Part shown: positions 1 through 12,985 of the stretch, piece after piece
How the letters are laid out: each line of letters opens with the position of its first letter
Position numbering within the stretch: the first letter of the stretch is position 1
Assembly: GCA_965153355.1 (NCBI GenBank)
Contig: OZ231128.1
Coordinates: 37,944,001-38,008,000 of the forward strand
Length of the DNA stretch: 64,000 nucleotides
Direction of reading: 5' to 3'
Source: Flaccisagitta enflata
Taxonomy: Eukaryota > Chaetognatha > Sagittoidea > Aphragmophora
Notes under the pieces: generated by a model
Told to the model about the DNA's origin: nothing
The model's input: only the letters and a program-made list of their open reading frames with translations
The model's database searches: none
Position numbers and translations under genes: made by a program

Positions 1-333
1 CTTCCACCCTCTTCTGCTTTGATGGAATTTATATTTCTAAAATGGCAGCCTCTTAATGGCCATTTTTCTGATTTTCTCACCCAGCCTGGATGACCCAGGA
101 CATTTTCATCTTTTTCTGTCTCATTCCCTTCACTGCCCACCCTTGGAGGTGTCAAGCGTCTTTGATTGAATGTGTTTCGGTCAAAGGAGATTTTTTCTCT
201 TTTTTTTTTTCATGCGTTTCTCAAAATTCTGCTCTACAGTTTTTTCCTCTCTCCGGATTTCTATATATCTTTTGATTCCCCTTTTGTTTGACTACACAAC
301 TCCCTCTTGCCTTTCCTTTTTTTTCTATCCTCT
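1..333. other. Unassigned AT/pyrimidine-rich sequence
   Basis: No recognisable gene, splice pair or element terminus is visible. The plus strand is rich in T and C, and this stretch leads into the (CTT)n array that follows. Confidence 0.6.
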
Positions 334-470
334 TCTTCTTCTTCTTCTTCTTCTTCTTCTTCTTCTTCTTCTTCTTCTTCTTCTTCTTCTTCTTCTTCTT
401 CTTCTTCTTCTTCTTCTTCTTCTTCTTCATCTTCATCTTCATCTTCATCTTCTTCTTCTTCATCTTCGTC
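334..470. repeat. (CTT)n microsatellite passing into (TTCATC)n
   Basis: Uninterrupted TTC/CTT trinucleotides for about 95 bases, then TTCATC variants. The open frames through it on both strands (poly-Ser, poly-Phe, poly-Leu, poly-Lys) simply follow the repeat. Confidence 0.97.
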
Positions 471-540
471 AATGACAGCTCATCCCTCATATCTCTCCCT
501 TTTCCCTCTCTCGTATCCATGTCTTTGTCACTGTACGCGG

Positions 541-542
<2 letters not shown>

Positions 543-617
<75 letters not shown>
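543..617. repeat. Compound (GT)n(CT)n microsatellite
   Basis: About 40 bases of GT pass directly into about 35 bases of CT with no spacer. The CT part is followed by a fair acceptor-like sequence ending TTACAG at about 631, but the short frame after it is not convincingly an exon. Confidence 0.97.
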
Positions 618-2973
<2,356 letters not shown>

Positions 2974-3169
2974 AAACGTGACGAGAATTGATTACTACTC
3001 TCTTCAGATTCTGGGAGATCGTGAGATCAAAGAAGTGGAAGGTGAGAGACTGAGGATTCCTAATGAAAGGCTCTCAGAGAAAGCAGAGATACGCCCCAAA
3101 ATTGAATCCGCGAGATCACATTCTATCCACTTCCGGTGGTCGGATAGATTACATGTAGGACCAACATTG

Positions 3170-3660
3170 TAGGTGGTTCATCACTTAAACTCTACATGAA
3201 TACTCGTTTAGCGTTGTAGAATTCTCGCTCGATTTAGACTGTTTGCAACTGGGGGCCTAGTTTTTCCAGAAATTGGTAATTTTACATTCAATTTTCTTCA
3301 GAGCTCTATCCTAGGAAAGGAGAAATCAGCAAAATGTTTGAAGTTTGGAAAAGCAGATCAAACGAAATAATCACTTGTTCTGTTGCTCAATTGTCATGTC
3401 ATTTAGGTGGATGTTTCTAACAGTTTTGACCAAGGACGTTATCGGTGACGAAATTAAAAAGACGATTATTAACCCCACATAGAAAGCTGAAAGGAAAACA
3501 AAAGGAAAAAGAAATTGTTACGCGAAGCTGGATCAGTTTCGGGGAGAAGAAAGTGAACCTGAAAGCAAAAGAGGAGGAATTCGGAGGAACGGATGAGGTA
3601 AAAGAGGGGAGAGGCAAATTGCTAAAGTAAACGAACCGGTTTGAAGTCATAGCAGTCGGG
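3170..3660. other. Unassigned sequence with a Lys-rich short frame
   Basis: A 61-codon plus-strand frame (3445-3630) is rich in Lys and Glu, as expected from purine-rich DNA. There are no splice sites or recognisable domains, so it is most likely non-coding. Confidence 0.4.
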
Positions 3661-3663
3661 GGG

Positions 3664-3665
<2 letters not shown>

Positions 3666-3758
<93 letters not shown>
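3666..3758. repeat. (GA)n microsatellite, about 93 bp
   Basis: Perfect GA dinucleotides directly abutting the truncated left end of the long-TIR element that starts at about 3770. Confidence 0.97.
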
Positions 3759-3759
<1 letters not shown>

Positions 3760-3769
3760 AGGAGAGCAG

Positions 3770-4326
3770 TGAACTGTAAAATGCAAAACCTTTATAGCTC
3801 CTAAACCACTAGGAAAAAAATCATGAAATTTTCAGTGAATATTGATAATATGTGACGGTTTTTGCGTGTCAAAGCTCAGATCATAGTAAAAAAAAGGTGA
3901 GGGGAAATCAAAATATTGAAAAGACATCCTTTTTTTTTAGCAAAATTTTTTTTTTAACCTGTTTTTTTTTTGGGGGGGGGGGGGGAAGGTGCTGTTTTTT
4001 TCTCAGAATATGCAGCAAATAGATAATAAATAAATCAAAATCTGTCATCAGTTATAAATCCTAGAGTTTTTGTTGAAATGCAAAGCAATTTCTAGCAGAC
4101 GAAAACAACTCCTACCCAAGGAAATGAGGAAAAATTGATCGTAATCAAAAAATGGGTTTTCTTTCAATTTTTTCTTTTCCCTCACCTTATTTGTACTATG
4201 ATCTGAGCTTTGACAGGCAAAAACCGTCACATGTTACCAATATTAACTAAACGTATCATTACTTTTTTCCAAGTGGTTTAGGAGCTATAAAGGTCTTGCA
4301 TTTTACAGTTCGATCCGAAGACGGTG
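3770..4326. mobile_element. Long-TIR TA-flanked element (family D), left end truncated
   Basis: The two ends are inverted copies of each other for well over 100 bp: the left end contains ACTGTAAAATGCAAAACC and the right end its complement. The right terminus reads GACGGTG followed by TA, matching the complete copy at 58516-59073. The outermost ~20 bp of the left terminal repeat is missing, exactly where the (GA)n tract stops. There is no coding capacity. The TA at the boundary suggests a Tc1/mariner-type non-autonomous element; that superfamily assignment is inference. Confidence 0.85.
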
Positions 4327-4547
4327 TACTCACATGACCAGAACGGTAAAAAAGCGTAAGAATGAATGAGTCATTGTCTACACACAAGCAGTCTGATAGA
4401 CAAAAAGACGGTCAAATGGTTAAACTGACATACTGTAAAGTCAGTCAAACAGACACTCTTTTAGAAAGACAGACGATCAATGAATCTTATTGAATGAGGT
4501 TCAGCGACGAGAAAGACAGATATATACAGAAAGGAATACGTGAAAAG

Positions 4548-4774
4548 GGGCGTGTTTCTACTGTTCACACTGTTTTTAGTCGTTTTTAACGGGCCACTCG
4601 TTCGTTCGCTACGTTTGTTTGCTCGCACCGCTCACTCCGGTCACTCGCTCCGCAGCGCTGCGCTCGCTTTGCTCGCTCGCTCCATTCACAGTTGAAATTC
4701 TTGAATATGTGTTCATGCTGAGAACGTGTTTGGCGAGAATGAATGTGTCTTTCATCTACACTAGAAACACGCCC
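4548..4774. mobile_element. Harbinger-like MITE, copy 1 (227 bp)
   Basis: Terminal inverted repeats are perfect over 13 bp: GGGCGTGTTTCTA at 4548-4560 and TAGAAACACGCCC at 4762-4774. Both sides are flanked by AAG, a possible 3-bp target duplication. The interior has a GC-rich quasi-repeat of CGCTCACTCG-type words. It is homologous, in inverted orientation, to 24810-25086. The GGG start and 3-bp duplication fit PIF/Harbinger (Tourist-like) MITEs. No open frame of interest. Confidence 0.85.
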
Positions 4775-5460
4775 AAGGTCCAAGAATCGATTCTGGAGAA
4801 AGTCGAGTGCATAACTCAAGCGGAAGGAAGTGGTGCATATCCAGGGCTAAACCTTTTTCGATCGAGCCTAAATAGGAGGAAAATATTATATGGGGGATCA
4901 AATATTTTTACCTCGACGGCTTTGGGCGGGAAAAAGAAAGAAAATTGATATGAAAGCCTTCTGTTTACGGGAGAGGAAATTTCGCTTTGCTGCGTTTATG
5001 TTGAGTGTATGGTAAGAGGAACACCATATCCTGAACTTGAACCTATGAACACTCCAACACACACACACACTCACACAGTCTTATGAAGCCTCACTGTCTT
5101 GTAGTGACTAGTTAACTGACGCAAAACTACTAACTTTCCATTGACCATACAAATCTGGAGAAAAAAAATTATTCTGAGCAGGAATTTTGAGCGGTTTTCG
5201 CAAAACTACTCCTACCCAACCGTCCGCGGCTGGGATGCCGTGAATCCGGCCCTATTTGTCTTCAAATTCTGCTTAACTACATGCGACAAATGCTGTCTTT
5301 TTCCTTTGTTTTGTTTTCGGCAATGAGGGATGACAACCGGGTATCGGTGTAGAGGTTTCGAGGGGAATCAGGTATTCAGGATACCCTCAGCCTGCGAATA
5401 TTAGTGACAGAGTTCATGGGAATGTCCCTAAGGTCATAGAAAGAGGAAAGACGCGAAAGT
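4775..5460. other. Unassigned sequence with a small element fragment
   Basis: No gene seen. A short (AC)n run lies near 5060. Positions 5211-5258 resemble the AACAAGGCC end of the rolling-circle-like family (minus orientation), strongly diverged. Confidence 0.45.
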
Positions 5461-6100
5461 GTGGATAGGGAGAAGAAGGAGAAGATGAGGAAGAAGTAGA
5501 AGAAGAGGAAGAAGAGGAAGAAGGAGGAGAAGAAGGAGAAGAAGGAGAAGAAGGAGAGGGAGAAGAAGGAGAAGAAGATCAAGAAGAAAATCAAGAACAA
5601 GAACAAGAACAAGAATAAGAACAAGAAAGAGGAAAGACGCGAAAGTGGAGAGGCAGAAGAAGGAGAAGAGGGAGAAGGAGAAGAGGAGAAAGAAGTAGTT
5701 GATAAAGAAGAGGTAGAAGAACAAGAAGAAGGAGAATATGAGGAAGAAATAGTAGAAGAGGAAGAAGAAGGCGAAGAAGGAGGAGAAAGAGAAGAAAGAG
5801 AAGAAGGAGAAGAAGGAGAAGAAGGAGAAGAAGATCAAGAAGAAGATCATCAAGGAAAAGCACAAGAACAAGAACAAGAACAAAGACAAGAAAAAGAACA
5901 AGAAGAAGATTGAGATAAAGATAAAGAAGAAGATTAAGAAGGAGAACAACAAGAAGAACAGGAAGAAGAACAAAAAGAAAAACAAGAAGAAGAACTAGAA
6001 AAGGAACCAGAAGAAGAACAAGAACAAGAAGACTAACAAAAAACATGAAGAAGGACAAGAAGAAGAATGAGAAGAGGAATAAGAAGAACAACAAGAGGAA
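5461..6100. repeat. Imperfect polypurine tract (GAA/GGA/CAAGAA), about 640 bp
   Basis: The plus strand is almost entirely purine, built from GAAGAA, GGAGAA and AACAAGAACAAG words with no single fixed period. A block ending GAAAGAGGAAAGACGCGAAAG occurs twice (about 5440 and 5626). The Leu/Phe-rich minus-strand frames are artefacts of composition. Confidence 0.9.
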
Positions 6101-6271
<171 letters not shown>

Positions 6272-6451
6272 AGAAGAAGAGATAAGAAGAAGGAAGAGGA
6301 AGAAGCAAAAAACAAGAAAATGAAAAAAAAGAAAAGAGGGTGACATTGGCTCCACCAACAGCAGAAGTCGCAGAAACAGAAACTGGAAGAAATATTGGAT
6401 GGATAATAGGCTTTTAATGGGAAACCACCACGGCAGTTTTATACGCGCTCA

Positions 6452-6573
<122 letters not shown>

Positions 6574-6751
6574 ATTTTAACGAGAAATTGAGATAAACAA
6601 GAAATATGGGAGGAGGAGTATTGCCGTGGCAAAACATCGCCTAAGAAGAGACATGATTCTTGGTGCGTGAAATTAGCATGAATGATAAGTTTTGCACTAA
6701 AACCTCCTCGCACGTAAACACTTATAAGATAATTAACTACAACTGAAAACG

Positions 6752-6753
<2 letters not shown>

Positions 6754-6801
<48 letters not shown>

Positions 6802-6860
6802 AACACAAACACAAACACACACAAACACAAACACAAACACAAACACACACGCACACGCAC

Positions 6861-6913
<53 letters not shown>
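6754..6913. repeat. (CA)n microsatellite with (CAAACA) interruptions
   Basis: CA dinucleotides with a central block of ACAAAC hexamers and two GCACAC variants. Confidence 0.97.
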
Positions 6914-6916
<3 letters not shown>

Positions 6917-7104
6917 GAATCATTTAAATTCTTATGTTTCCATTAGGTATCGTCAATTTCGAAGGTTTTTATGGTTTCAGACAAGCTGTACATATTGTAT
7001 CGTTGAATGAAATAGTCATAGCGATGACACTCTTTCAAGCAGATAAATAGACACATGAGTGGAAGTCGAGTTTTCGAGCACAACTTCACTTCCAATCAAT
7101 TTTC

Positions 7105-7137
7105 CTGCCATCTGTCTGTCAGTCTGTCTTCCTGTCC

Positions 7138-7178
<41 letters not shown>

Positions 7179-7335
7179 CTTGTTCGTCTGTCTTTTTGAC
7201 AGTCTGTCTGAATCTTCGTTTGTTTTCATGCTTGTCTGTCCGTCTGTCCGCCTTTCTCTCTGTCTGTCTGTCTCTCTGTCAGTCTGTGTTTCTGTCTGGC
7301 TGTGTTTCTTTTGTCTGTATGCCTGTCTGTCTGTT
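7105..7335. repeat. (CTGT)n imperfect tetranucleotide array
   Basis: TGTC/GTCTGTC tetramers with scattered substitutions and insertions. It resembles, in an expanded form, the tetranucleotide cores of the rolling-circle-like elements elsewhere in the window. Confidence 0.85.
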
Positions 7336-7817
7336 GGAACCCTGGTTACACTTAGATTTAAATTCTTTGTAGTATCGGGAAGTTGCCAATACTTATCACC
7401 ACCACCGAATGTATGAGATGCTCGTGGCACCCTTTTCACCAATCTCCAGAGTTCTGCAACTCATTTAGAACTTCTGATTTCGCCGCCTTCCTCTGGTCTA
7501 ATTTTCTATTCAAAACATTCTCTGTTATTGAATAAGAAAAAATCAGTTATTTTAAATCAATCATGTTAAGTAGTAGTGTGAAGATCCATAAAGAGAGGTC
7601 AAGGATTATTTGTGGCCGCATCTGCTTCAGTGCTTGTGCTCCGTCGATGACTACAGTCGCATGTGAGCGGAGCATCCATTTTAACACCTGATTCGTGCCT
7701 CAGCGACAACCATTGCCATTGATGCACAAATTTCGTATAGGCCTTAACACTAACGCCCTAACAGGCATTACTTGTTCATGATTCTGCGGTTAGACCATTT
7801 GACCGACCGTATAACAT
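7336..7817. other. Unassigned sequence
   Basis: No gene, repeat or element terminus recognised. Confidence 0.5.
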
Positions 7818-7904
7818 CATTTTTTTAGGTGAGACAAAGCACATCTATAACTGGCTGTGTCCGTCGGTCGGTTGGTCTGTTGGTTGGTTGGTCGGTTGGT
7901 AACG
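7818..7904 (-). mobile_element. Rolling-circle-like element fragment (hairpin end and core)
   Basis: TTTTTTAGGTGAGAC, an ATCTATAA segment and a GTCGGTCGGTTGGTC core match the hairpin-proximal part of the dispersed family, diverged. The other end is not seen; the 5.5-kb foldback begins next to it. Confidence 0.5.
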
Positions 7905-8165
7905 CATTCGTTTGACGATCCACACGTCGCACCTTATTGGCTAGCCTAAAAAAAACACGCTTTTTCATGGTGAGGCTCTCTATCCAAGGAACCTGGCTCA
8001 AAATCATGAATATAGATAGTCCATCACAAAAATTTGACCTTGGGGCTTCTCTAAAGTGTGCCCGCCACACCCCTCCTAATGCATAAGTGGTGGTGTTGTT
8101 TTTTTTACATTGTCATATATTACTCATCTTTGTAAACTTATATCTCCTTAACAAATAAAGCTAGT

Positions 8166-8230
8166 GACCTCAACTTGGGCTCATTTTAAAGAGCTTTACC
8201 TACTCTTTAAAATGAGCCCAAGTTGAGATC
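8166..8230. repeat. 28-bp hairpin palindrome
   Basis: Arms 8166-8193 and 8203-8230 are complementary over 28 bp with one mismatch, around a 9-base loop. The arm begins GACCTCAACTTGGGCTC. A second diverged copy of the palindrome is split by the element at 8384-8614. Confidence 0.95.
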
Positions 8231-8383
8231 ATCAGCTTTATTCCTTTAGAAGCAGTTCTCTTCCAAAGTTGATGCCTTCTTGGAGAAAATATTGATTTTT
8301 GTCACAACTTTGCAAGCTTGTATTTCCCAACGAATAAAGCTACTGACCTCAACTTGGGCTAATTTTGAAGAGCTTTTATTACT

Positions 8384-8614
8384 TTTTAGTCGTGTGCTAC
8401 GCAACTCTACACCCTGCTATGTTGGTTGGTCAATCGGTCAGTCGGTCGGTCGGTCGGTTGGTTGGTTGATTGGTTGGTTGGTCCCCTTTTTACTTTTTCG
8501 GCGTTTTTGAGATTTTTGAGCATCCGGCTCCTGCCCAGATGCCCTGGTGACCTTCTCCAGCACTGCTCCTGCTCACCTGCACGCGACTAGGGTAGCCGTG
8601 TATCCGGCCTTATT
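8384..8614 (-). mobile_element. Rolling-circle-like element (type A), near full length
   Basis: Read on the minus strand it starts AATAAGGCCGGATACACGG, carries AGTCGCGTGC near its start, GGGCAGGAGC words in the body, a CCGACCGACC core, and ends in a decayed hairpin with AAAAA. It sits inside a palindrome unit of the foldback arm, whose two halves resume on either side. Confidence 0.85.
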
Positions 8615-8744
8615 AAAATGAGCCCAAGTTAAGGTCTGTATCTTCATTTGTTAAGAAGCAGTCGTCTTAGAAAGCTGATGTCTTAAAGAAGAAAAAAGTA
8701 ATTTTGTCATTAAACTTGAATTTTACGTTTTTTTTTAACCTATT

Positions 8745-8910
8745 ATAGTCAGGTGATACCCTGGCTCATTGGTAACTGCCATTTACTGTGGGGGTAGAAG
8801 AACCGATGGATAATGCGGGTTTGGAACCCAAAGAGGGCCCTTCAAAGAGCCCACATGGCCTCAATAATGGAAACAAGGCCAACACCTATAAGTCGCGTGC
8901 AAGACTCTTG
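8745..8910 (+). other. Possible tRNA-derived (SINE-like) relic and element tail
   Basis: TGGCTCATTGGTA at about 8763 resembles an A box, and GGGTTTGGAACCC at about 8819 is B-box-like, but spacing and stems do not fold into a tRNA. From 8869 an AACAAGGCC end with AGTCGCGTGC at about 8893-8902 is a fragment of the rolling-circle-like family. Confidence 0.3.
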
Positions 8911-8976
8911 ATACAATCTTTTTTAATTGACTCAATCAACAGAAATTAATGAATTTACACAAATGACTGTCAGGAT

Positions 8977-9184
8977 GCAATGTCGGGACGCAATGTCGGG
9001 ACGCAATGTCGGGACACAATGTTGTAACCCAATGTCAGGACACAATGTCGGGTCGCAATGTCACGTCCCAATGTCGGGTCGCAATGTCAGGTTGCAATGT
9101 CAAGTCGCAATGTCAGGTCGCAGGGTCGGGTCGCATTGTCAGGTCACAGGGTTGAGTCGCAATGTCGGGTCGCAATGTCGGGTC
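8977..9184. repeat. 13-bp minisatellite, 16 units
   Basis: Sixteen consecutive 13-bp units with consensus GCAATGTCGGGTC and mostly one to three substitutions each, with no length drift. The period is not a multiple of three, so the frame through it has no coding meaning. Confidence 0.95.
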
Positions 9185-10290
9185 CCTAACTTAGGGGTCC
9201 CTAACTAGCGGGTCCCTAACTCGGGGGTCTCTACCTGGGGGTCCCTAACTAGGTCTGTAAAGGGTCCCCAACTGGGGTCCCTAACTAGAAGGTCCTCAAC
9301 CAGTTTGTAACTAGGGCCTTAACTAGAGGGGTCCTAAAGGGTCCTAACTAGAGGGATCCCTAAAGGGGGTCCCTAACTAGAGGGGTCCTTAAAGGGGGTC
9401 CCTGGGTCTAGAGGGGCCCCAAACAAGGTCTCTAACTAGAGGGGTGCAATGTCCCTTGACCAGAGGGGTCCCTAAAGGGGTCCTAACTCAGAGGGGCTCC
9501 TAAAGGGGGCCCTAACTAGAGGGGTCTCAAAGGGGGTCCTTAACCAGAGGGGTCCCTTAAGGGGTCACTAACTGAGGGTCCCTTTGGAGTCCCCAACTAG
9601 AGGGTCCCTAAAGTCCCTAACTAGAGAGGCCCTGGGGGTCCCTAACTAGAGGGGTCCCTAAAGGGTCCCTAACTAGAGGGTCCCTTGGGGTCTCAGTTAG
9701 AGGGGTCCCTAAAGGGGGTCCCTAACTAGAGGGGTCTTTGGGGGGGGTCTTAACTAGAGGGGTCCCTAAAGGATCCCTAACCAGATGGTCCTTAAAAGGT
9801 CCCTAACCAGAGGGGTCTCTAAAGGGGGTCCTTAACCAGAGGGGTCCTCAAGGGGGTCCCTAACGAGAGGTCCCTAAAATGGAGTCCTTGACCAGAGGGG
9901 AAGGTCTCTAAAGGGGGCCCTGACCAGAGGTCTCAAAGGGGGGTCCTCTAACTAGAATAGTCTGCAAGGAGTCTTTAACTAGAGGGTCCCAAAGGGGCCC
10001 TTGGACCAGGGTCCTTAAAGGGGGTCCCTTAACTAGAAACCCTAAAGGGTTCCTCAACTAGAGGTCCTGGGGTTCCCCAATTCAGAGGGTCCCTAAAGGG
10101 GTCCCTAACCAGAGGGGCCCCAAAAGGGGTCCCACCTCGTAGGCCCCAAAGGGCGTCCCTAACTAGAGAGTGGTTCCCAAAGGGGGTCCCACCAGATGTG
10201 TCCTTGGGTCTCAATTCAGAGGGGTCCTTGTGGGGCAGTCCTGGCAGAGGGTTCTTTAAAGGTCCTTGAATTGTGTTCTTAACTAGGGTC
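9185..10290. repeat. Degenerate minisatellite of GGGTCCCTAACTAGAG words, about 1.1 kb
   Basis: Alternating GGGTCCCTAACTAGAG and GGGGTCCCTAAAG words (combined period near 29 bp) recur with many indels and substitutions. It begins directly from the 13-bp array, sharing GGGTC. Confidence 0.9.
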
Positions 10291-11459
10291 TCAACGAGGT
10301 AAAATCAACTATATATATACTATATATATGTGCAAAAGTAAAAAGGGTCGACTTTGATTCATCTACGAGGACGGACTCAGACAAAGCGGAGATAGAGTCA
10401 CAGGTACCGATTAAATGACCCCAATGACGAAAAATGCTTATGCCTTGGACCTGTAGTGGTACATCGGTACTCTAAATGCGTGCAGGAGATGAATGATTAA
10501 CTAAGAAGGTGTTTTTATAGTAATATGAAGTTAATAAAATGGTTTAAATTTTATTTTCCAATTTTTGACTGATAGATCTATAGATAGGTTTCTATGGAAA
10601 AAAGTGATCCATACCTGTTTTGAACAATCTTTTATCTTGCATTATCTAGAAAGTTACTCAGTAATGTTTTTCTTTATATTTATTACTGAGACAAAAAAAT
10701 CCATTGCCGCCTTTTGCCATGAGTTACTAGGCTCTGTAAACTATGGTGCAATAACGATTCTAGGTTTAAAATCTGAAGATACACTTTTTATCACTTTAGG
10801 AGTTATATAATATTATATGTAATAAGGCAATATCTGCCTGGCTGCATCATGGAAAACCAACACTATCTTTTCATCGATTTTTCCTTTAAAAACGGGGACC
10901 AAAAATGTGGAATATAAACAGCAGAGACAGCTGGAGAGGGCAGAGGCTTCAGAGGAGTTTTTGTTTTCATTGCACTTTCTACAACCAAAAGAGGCCTATT
11001 TTGACAAAATGTAAACCATTGCTCTCAGACCTCCAGATGATGGCACAGACGGGTGAAGATGCCCTATTTCTTCTCCAGTGTGAGATGGTTAAATGAGGGT
11101 TAGAACAACCCAAAAATTTTAAGCCATTTAGGGCCTTGAAAAATAGCCAAAATTGTTCAAAGATTGAAAAATACTTACTTTTCAGCATTGAAGCATCTTA
11201 GTATAGTCTTGACTCATCAGTCATTCTATCTTGGGTAGTAGATATACAGGTTTGCATATAGTACACAACCCTTTGGGTGACTTTAGTGACCCTAGTGCCC
11301 CCAAACAGTAGACTGATCATCTATTTTTTGTTTTCTGCTGCATTTTACCATGACGCTGCCTTACATAACCATTTAACATGCAAACATAGAAGAGATGTGC
11401 AAATATATGGGCGCCAAAGGATCACAATCCCCCAATATCCTCCTACACATTTTCCCAAT
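10291..11459. other. Unique interior of the foldback structure
   Basis: About 1.2 kb with no repeat unit. Two short aperiodic frames (10565-10810 and 10905-11096, plus strand) show no family resemblance and the first lacks an ATG. If the foldback is an element, any coding relic should lie here; I recognise none. Confidence 0.4.
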
Positions 11460-11577
11460 ACCAGATGAGGGGGCTTAGGGGTTGAACGGACAGACAAATA
11501 AATGAACCAACAAACAAACAAACAGACGAACAGAAGTGTTCTATAGGACTTTGTCCACTTTGGGGCCGCTGCCCAAA
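11460..11577 (-). mobile_element. Half of a palindromic GGGCAGCGGCCCC element
   Basis: Ends GGGGCCGCTGCCC at 11577 followed by AAAAA, preceded by GGACTTTGTCC and an ACAAACAGACGAACAG stretch. Matches the right half of the complete element at 62399-62768; the matching left half is absent here. Confidence 0.75.
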
Positions 11578-11713
11578 AACTGAACGCTGAAGGAATCGAG
11601 AGAAAACCCCTCAATAGAAATTTTTTGCTACAGATGTATTGTTTGATTGACCTTCTATGTTCTGGAGCTCTATGGCTCTGGGGGACTCCACACTCTTGAC
11701 TTTACACGTCTCT

Positions 11714-12380
11714 ATGGAAAGAGACCAAAGGGGACAAAGTCCTGTAGAACACAGGGGGACTTTCGTTTGTCCGTCCGTTCGTCCGTTCGTCCGTTCGTTC
11801 CCCCCATCAGGCCCCTCTGATCCAAATCTGGCCTCTTAGGTCTCAAATTTAGCCTCTCAGGCTTCAAATCTGGCTTCCAGGCTCTAAATTCATTCCCACA
11901 GGGCCTCAAATCCGACCTTCTCAGGCTTTCTGTCCAGCCCTCAGCCCTGGGAATCCAGCCCTCAGCTTCCCAAACTCTGGTCTCTATCCCAAATCTGGCC
12001 TGGTCAGTCTCACCCAGCTCTCAGTCTGGCCTCTCTTGCCTCAACTGACCTCCCAGGCTCAACCTCCAGCCCTCAGGCTCAATTTGGTCTCTCAGGCTCC
12101 CAAATCTGGCTTGCTGCTACTAACTCAGCTCATAGCCTTCCAACTTTGGTCTTCATATAACAGGCAGCTGCTATCAAATCAGACCTGATGGCCATTTATA
12201 CTTCAGATTGCTTCTTGAAGGCCTTCAATCAGCAACACTGAGAAATAATTATCACTTCAGCAATGTTTAAAAGGGTGACTTAATGAAAGCCCTGTGTTCT
12301 ATTAGACTTGTCCTCGGGCCAAGTGCCCGCTCCTCAAATGCTCACACACAAATTCACAATCATACAAAGCAGGGCACAAT
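11714..12380 (+). mobile_element. GGGCAGCGGCCCC-family element, extended form
   Basis: Starts within the family head (AAAGGGGACAAAGTCCTGT), continues through a GTCCGTTCGTCCGTTCG core and about 350 bp of degenerate ~20-bp units of CCTCAGGCCTCAAATCTGG type, and ends with a tail motif (CAAAGCAGGGCA) that is also found downstream of related copies at 20.6, 32.4 and 62.8 kb. Confidence 0.7.
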
Positions 12381-12399
12381 GTGGTAGCTGCAATGACTT

Positions 12400-12900
12400 A
12401 AAAGGCAGTGTCACAATTAAGTGCAGCAGTACAGAAAAAACATAGTATTCCTGCATTTTGGGCTTTTTTGGGTTCCTCAGGGTCTTCTAGGGGGCCCTTA
12501 GGAATCCAAATCTTCAGTAATTCACCTTTACATATCCCACCACGCTATACAGGAATTACTGATGGGTGGGACTACTTCTAGGGTGCTTCAAAGCAGAAAA
12601 GCAAGTATTTTTCTAATCTTTGGAGCCATTTTGTGCCATTTTAAGCCCTTCTTCTAGTATTTTTCAAAGGGCCCCTAGGGTGCCCAAATTTATCAACCAT
12701 CTTTCATCTCTTTTCACTAGATGAATAACATGCTTCATACCACTGGGATATTCTCAAAGCAGAAAATGAATTTTTTTCAGAATTAAATATTATTACCATT
12801 TTTGAGGCCATGACTTTCCTTTAGGGCCCTCTATGGCCCCAAACTCCCCATCATATCTATCTATTAATCTCACTGTCACAAAGAGACAGCAATTACTAAT
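12400..12900. repeat. Three degenerate units of about 155-175 bp
   Basis: A GGGCCC-containing motif (AGGGGGCCCTTAGG, AGGGCCCCTAGGG, AGGGCCCTCTATGG) followed by CCAAA recurs near 12491, 12667 and 12821, each with similar flanks. Strongly diverged. Confidence 0.4.
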
Positions 12901-12985
12901 GATCTAAGTGATTTGACTATAGCATGGAGAAAAAACCAAATTACAGGAATTTAAATTAATGACAAGAATTAATATTTCTTTTCTT

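Larger units (their letters stand above)
7948..8697. repeat. Left arm of a 5.5-kb foldback structure
   Basis: This sequence returns in inverted orientation at about 12986-13472. The best-conserved part is 7948-8165, which matches 13255-13472 with few differences. The arm holds tandem ~180-bp units, each with a strong palindrome, and is interrupted by an element insertion at 8384-8614. Both arms encode a similar short frame beginning MWRAHFREAPRS; its three residue differences are three non-synonymous base changes, so it does not look selected as protein. Confidence 0.85.

Noticed and set aside
2999-3171. Terminal exon after CTCTCTTCAG
   Set aside because: The frame is continuous with the (GA)n reading and ends in a stop after about 55 codons; Glu/Arg content is explained by purine-rich DNA.
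7825-8070. Conserved short frame (starting MWRAHFREAPRS) also present at 13352-13573
   Set aside because: The frame lies in the foldback arms, and the three base differences between copies in the shared stretch all change the residue, so it looks like repeat conservation and not protein selection.
8745-8835. Possible tRNA gene from A-box and B-box-like words
   Set aside because: Acceptor and anticodon stems do not pair and the box spacing is too long; kept only as a possible SINE relic.
8977-9184. CRISPR-like array
   Set aside because: The 13-bp units are contiguous with no unique spacers; it is a minisatellite in a eukaryotic context.
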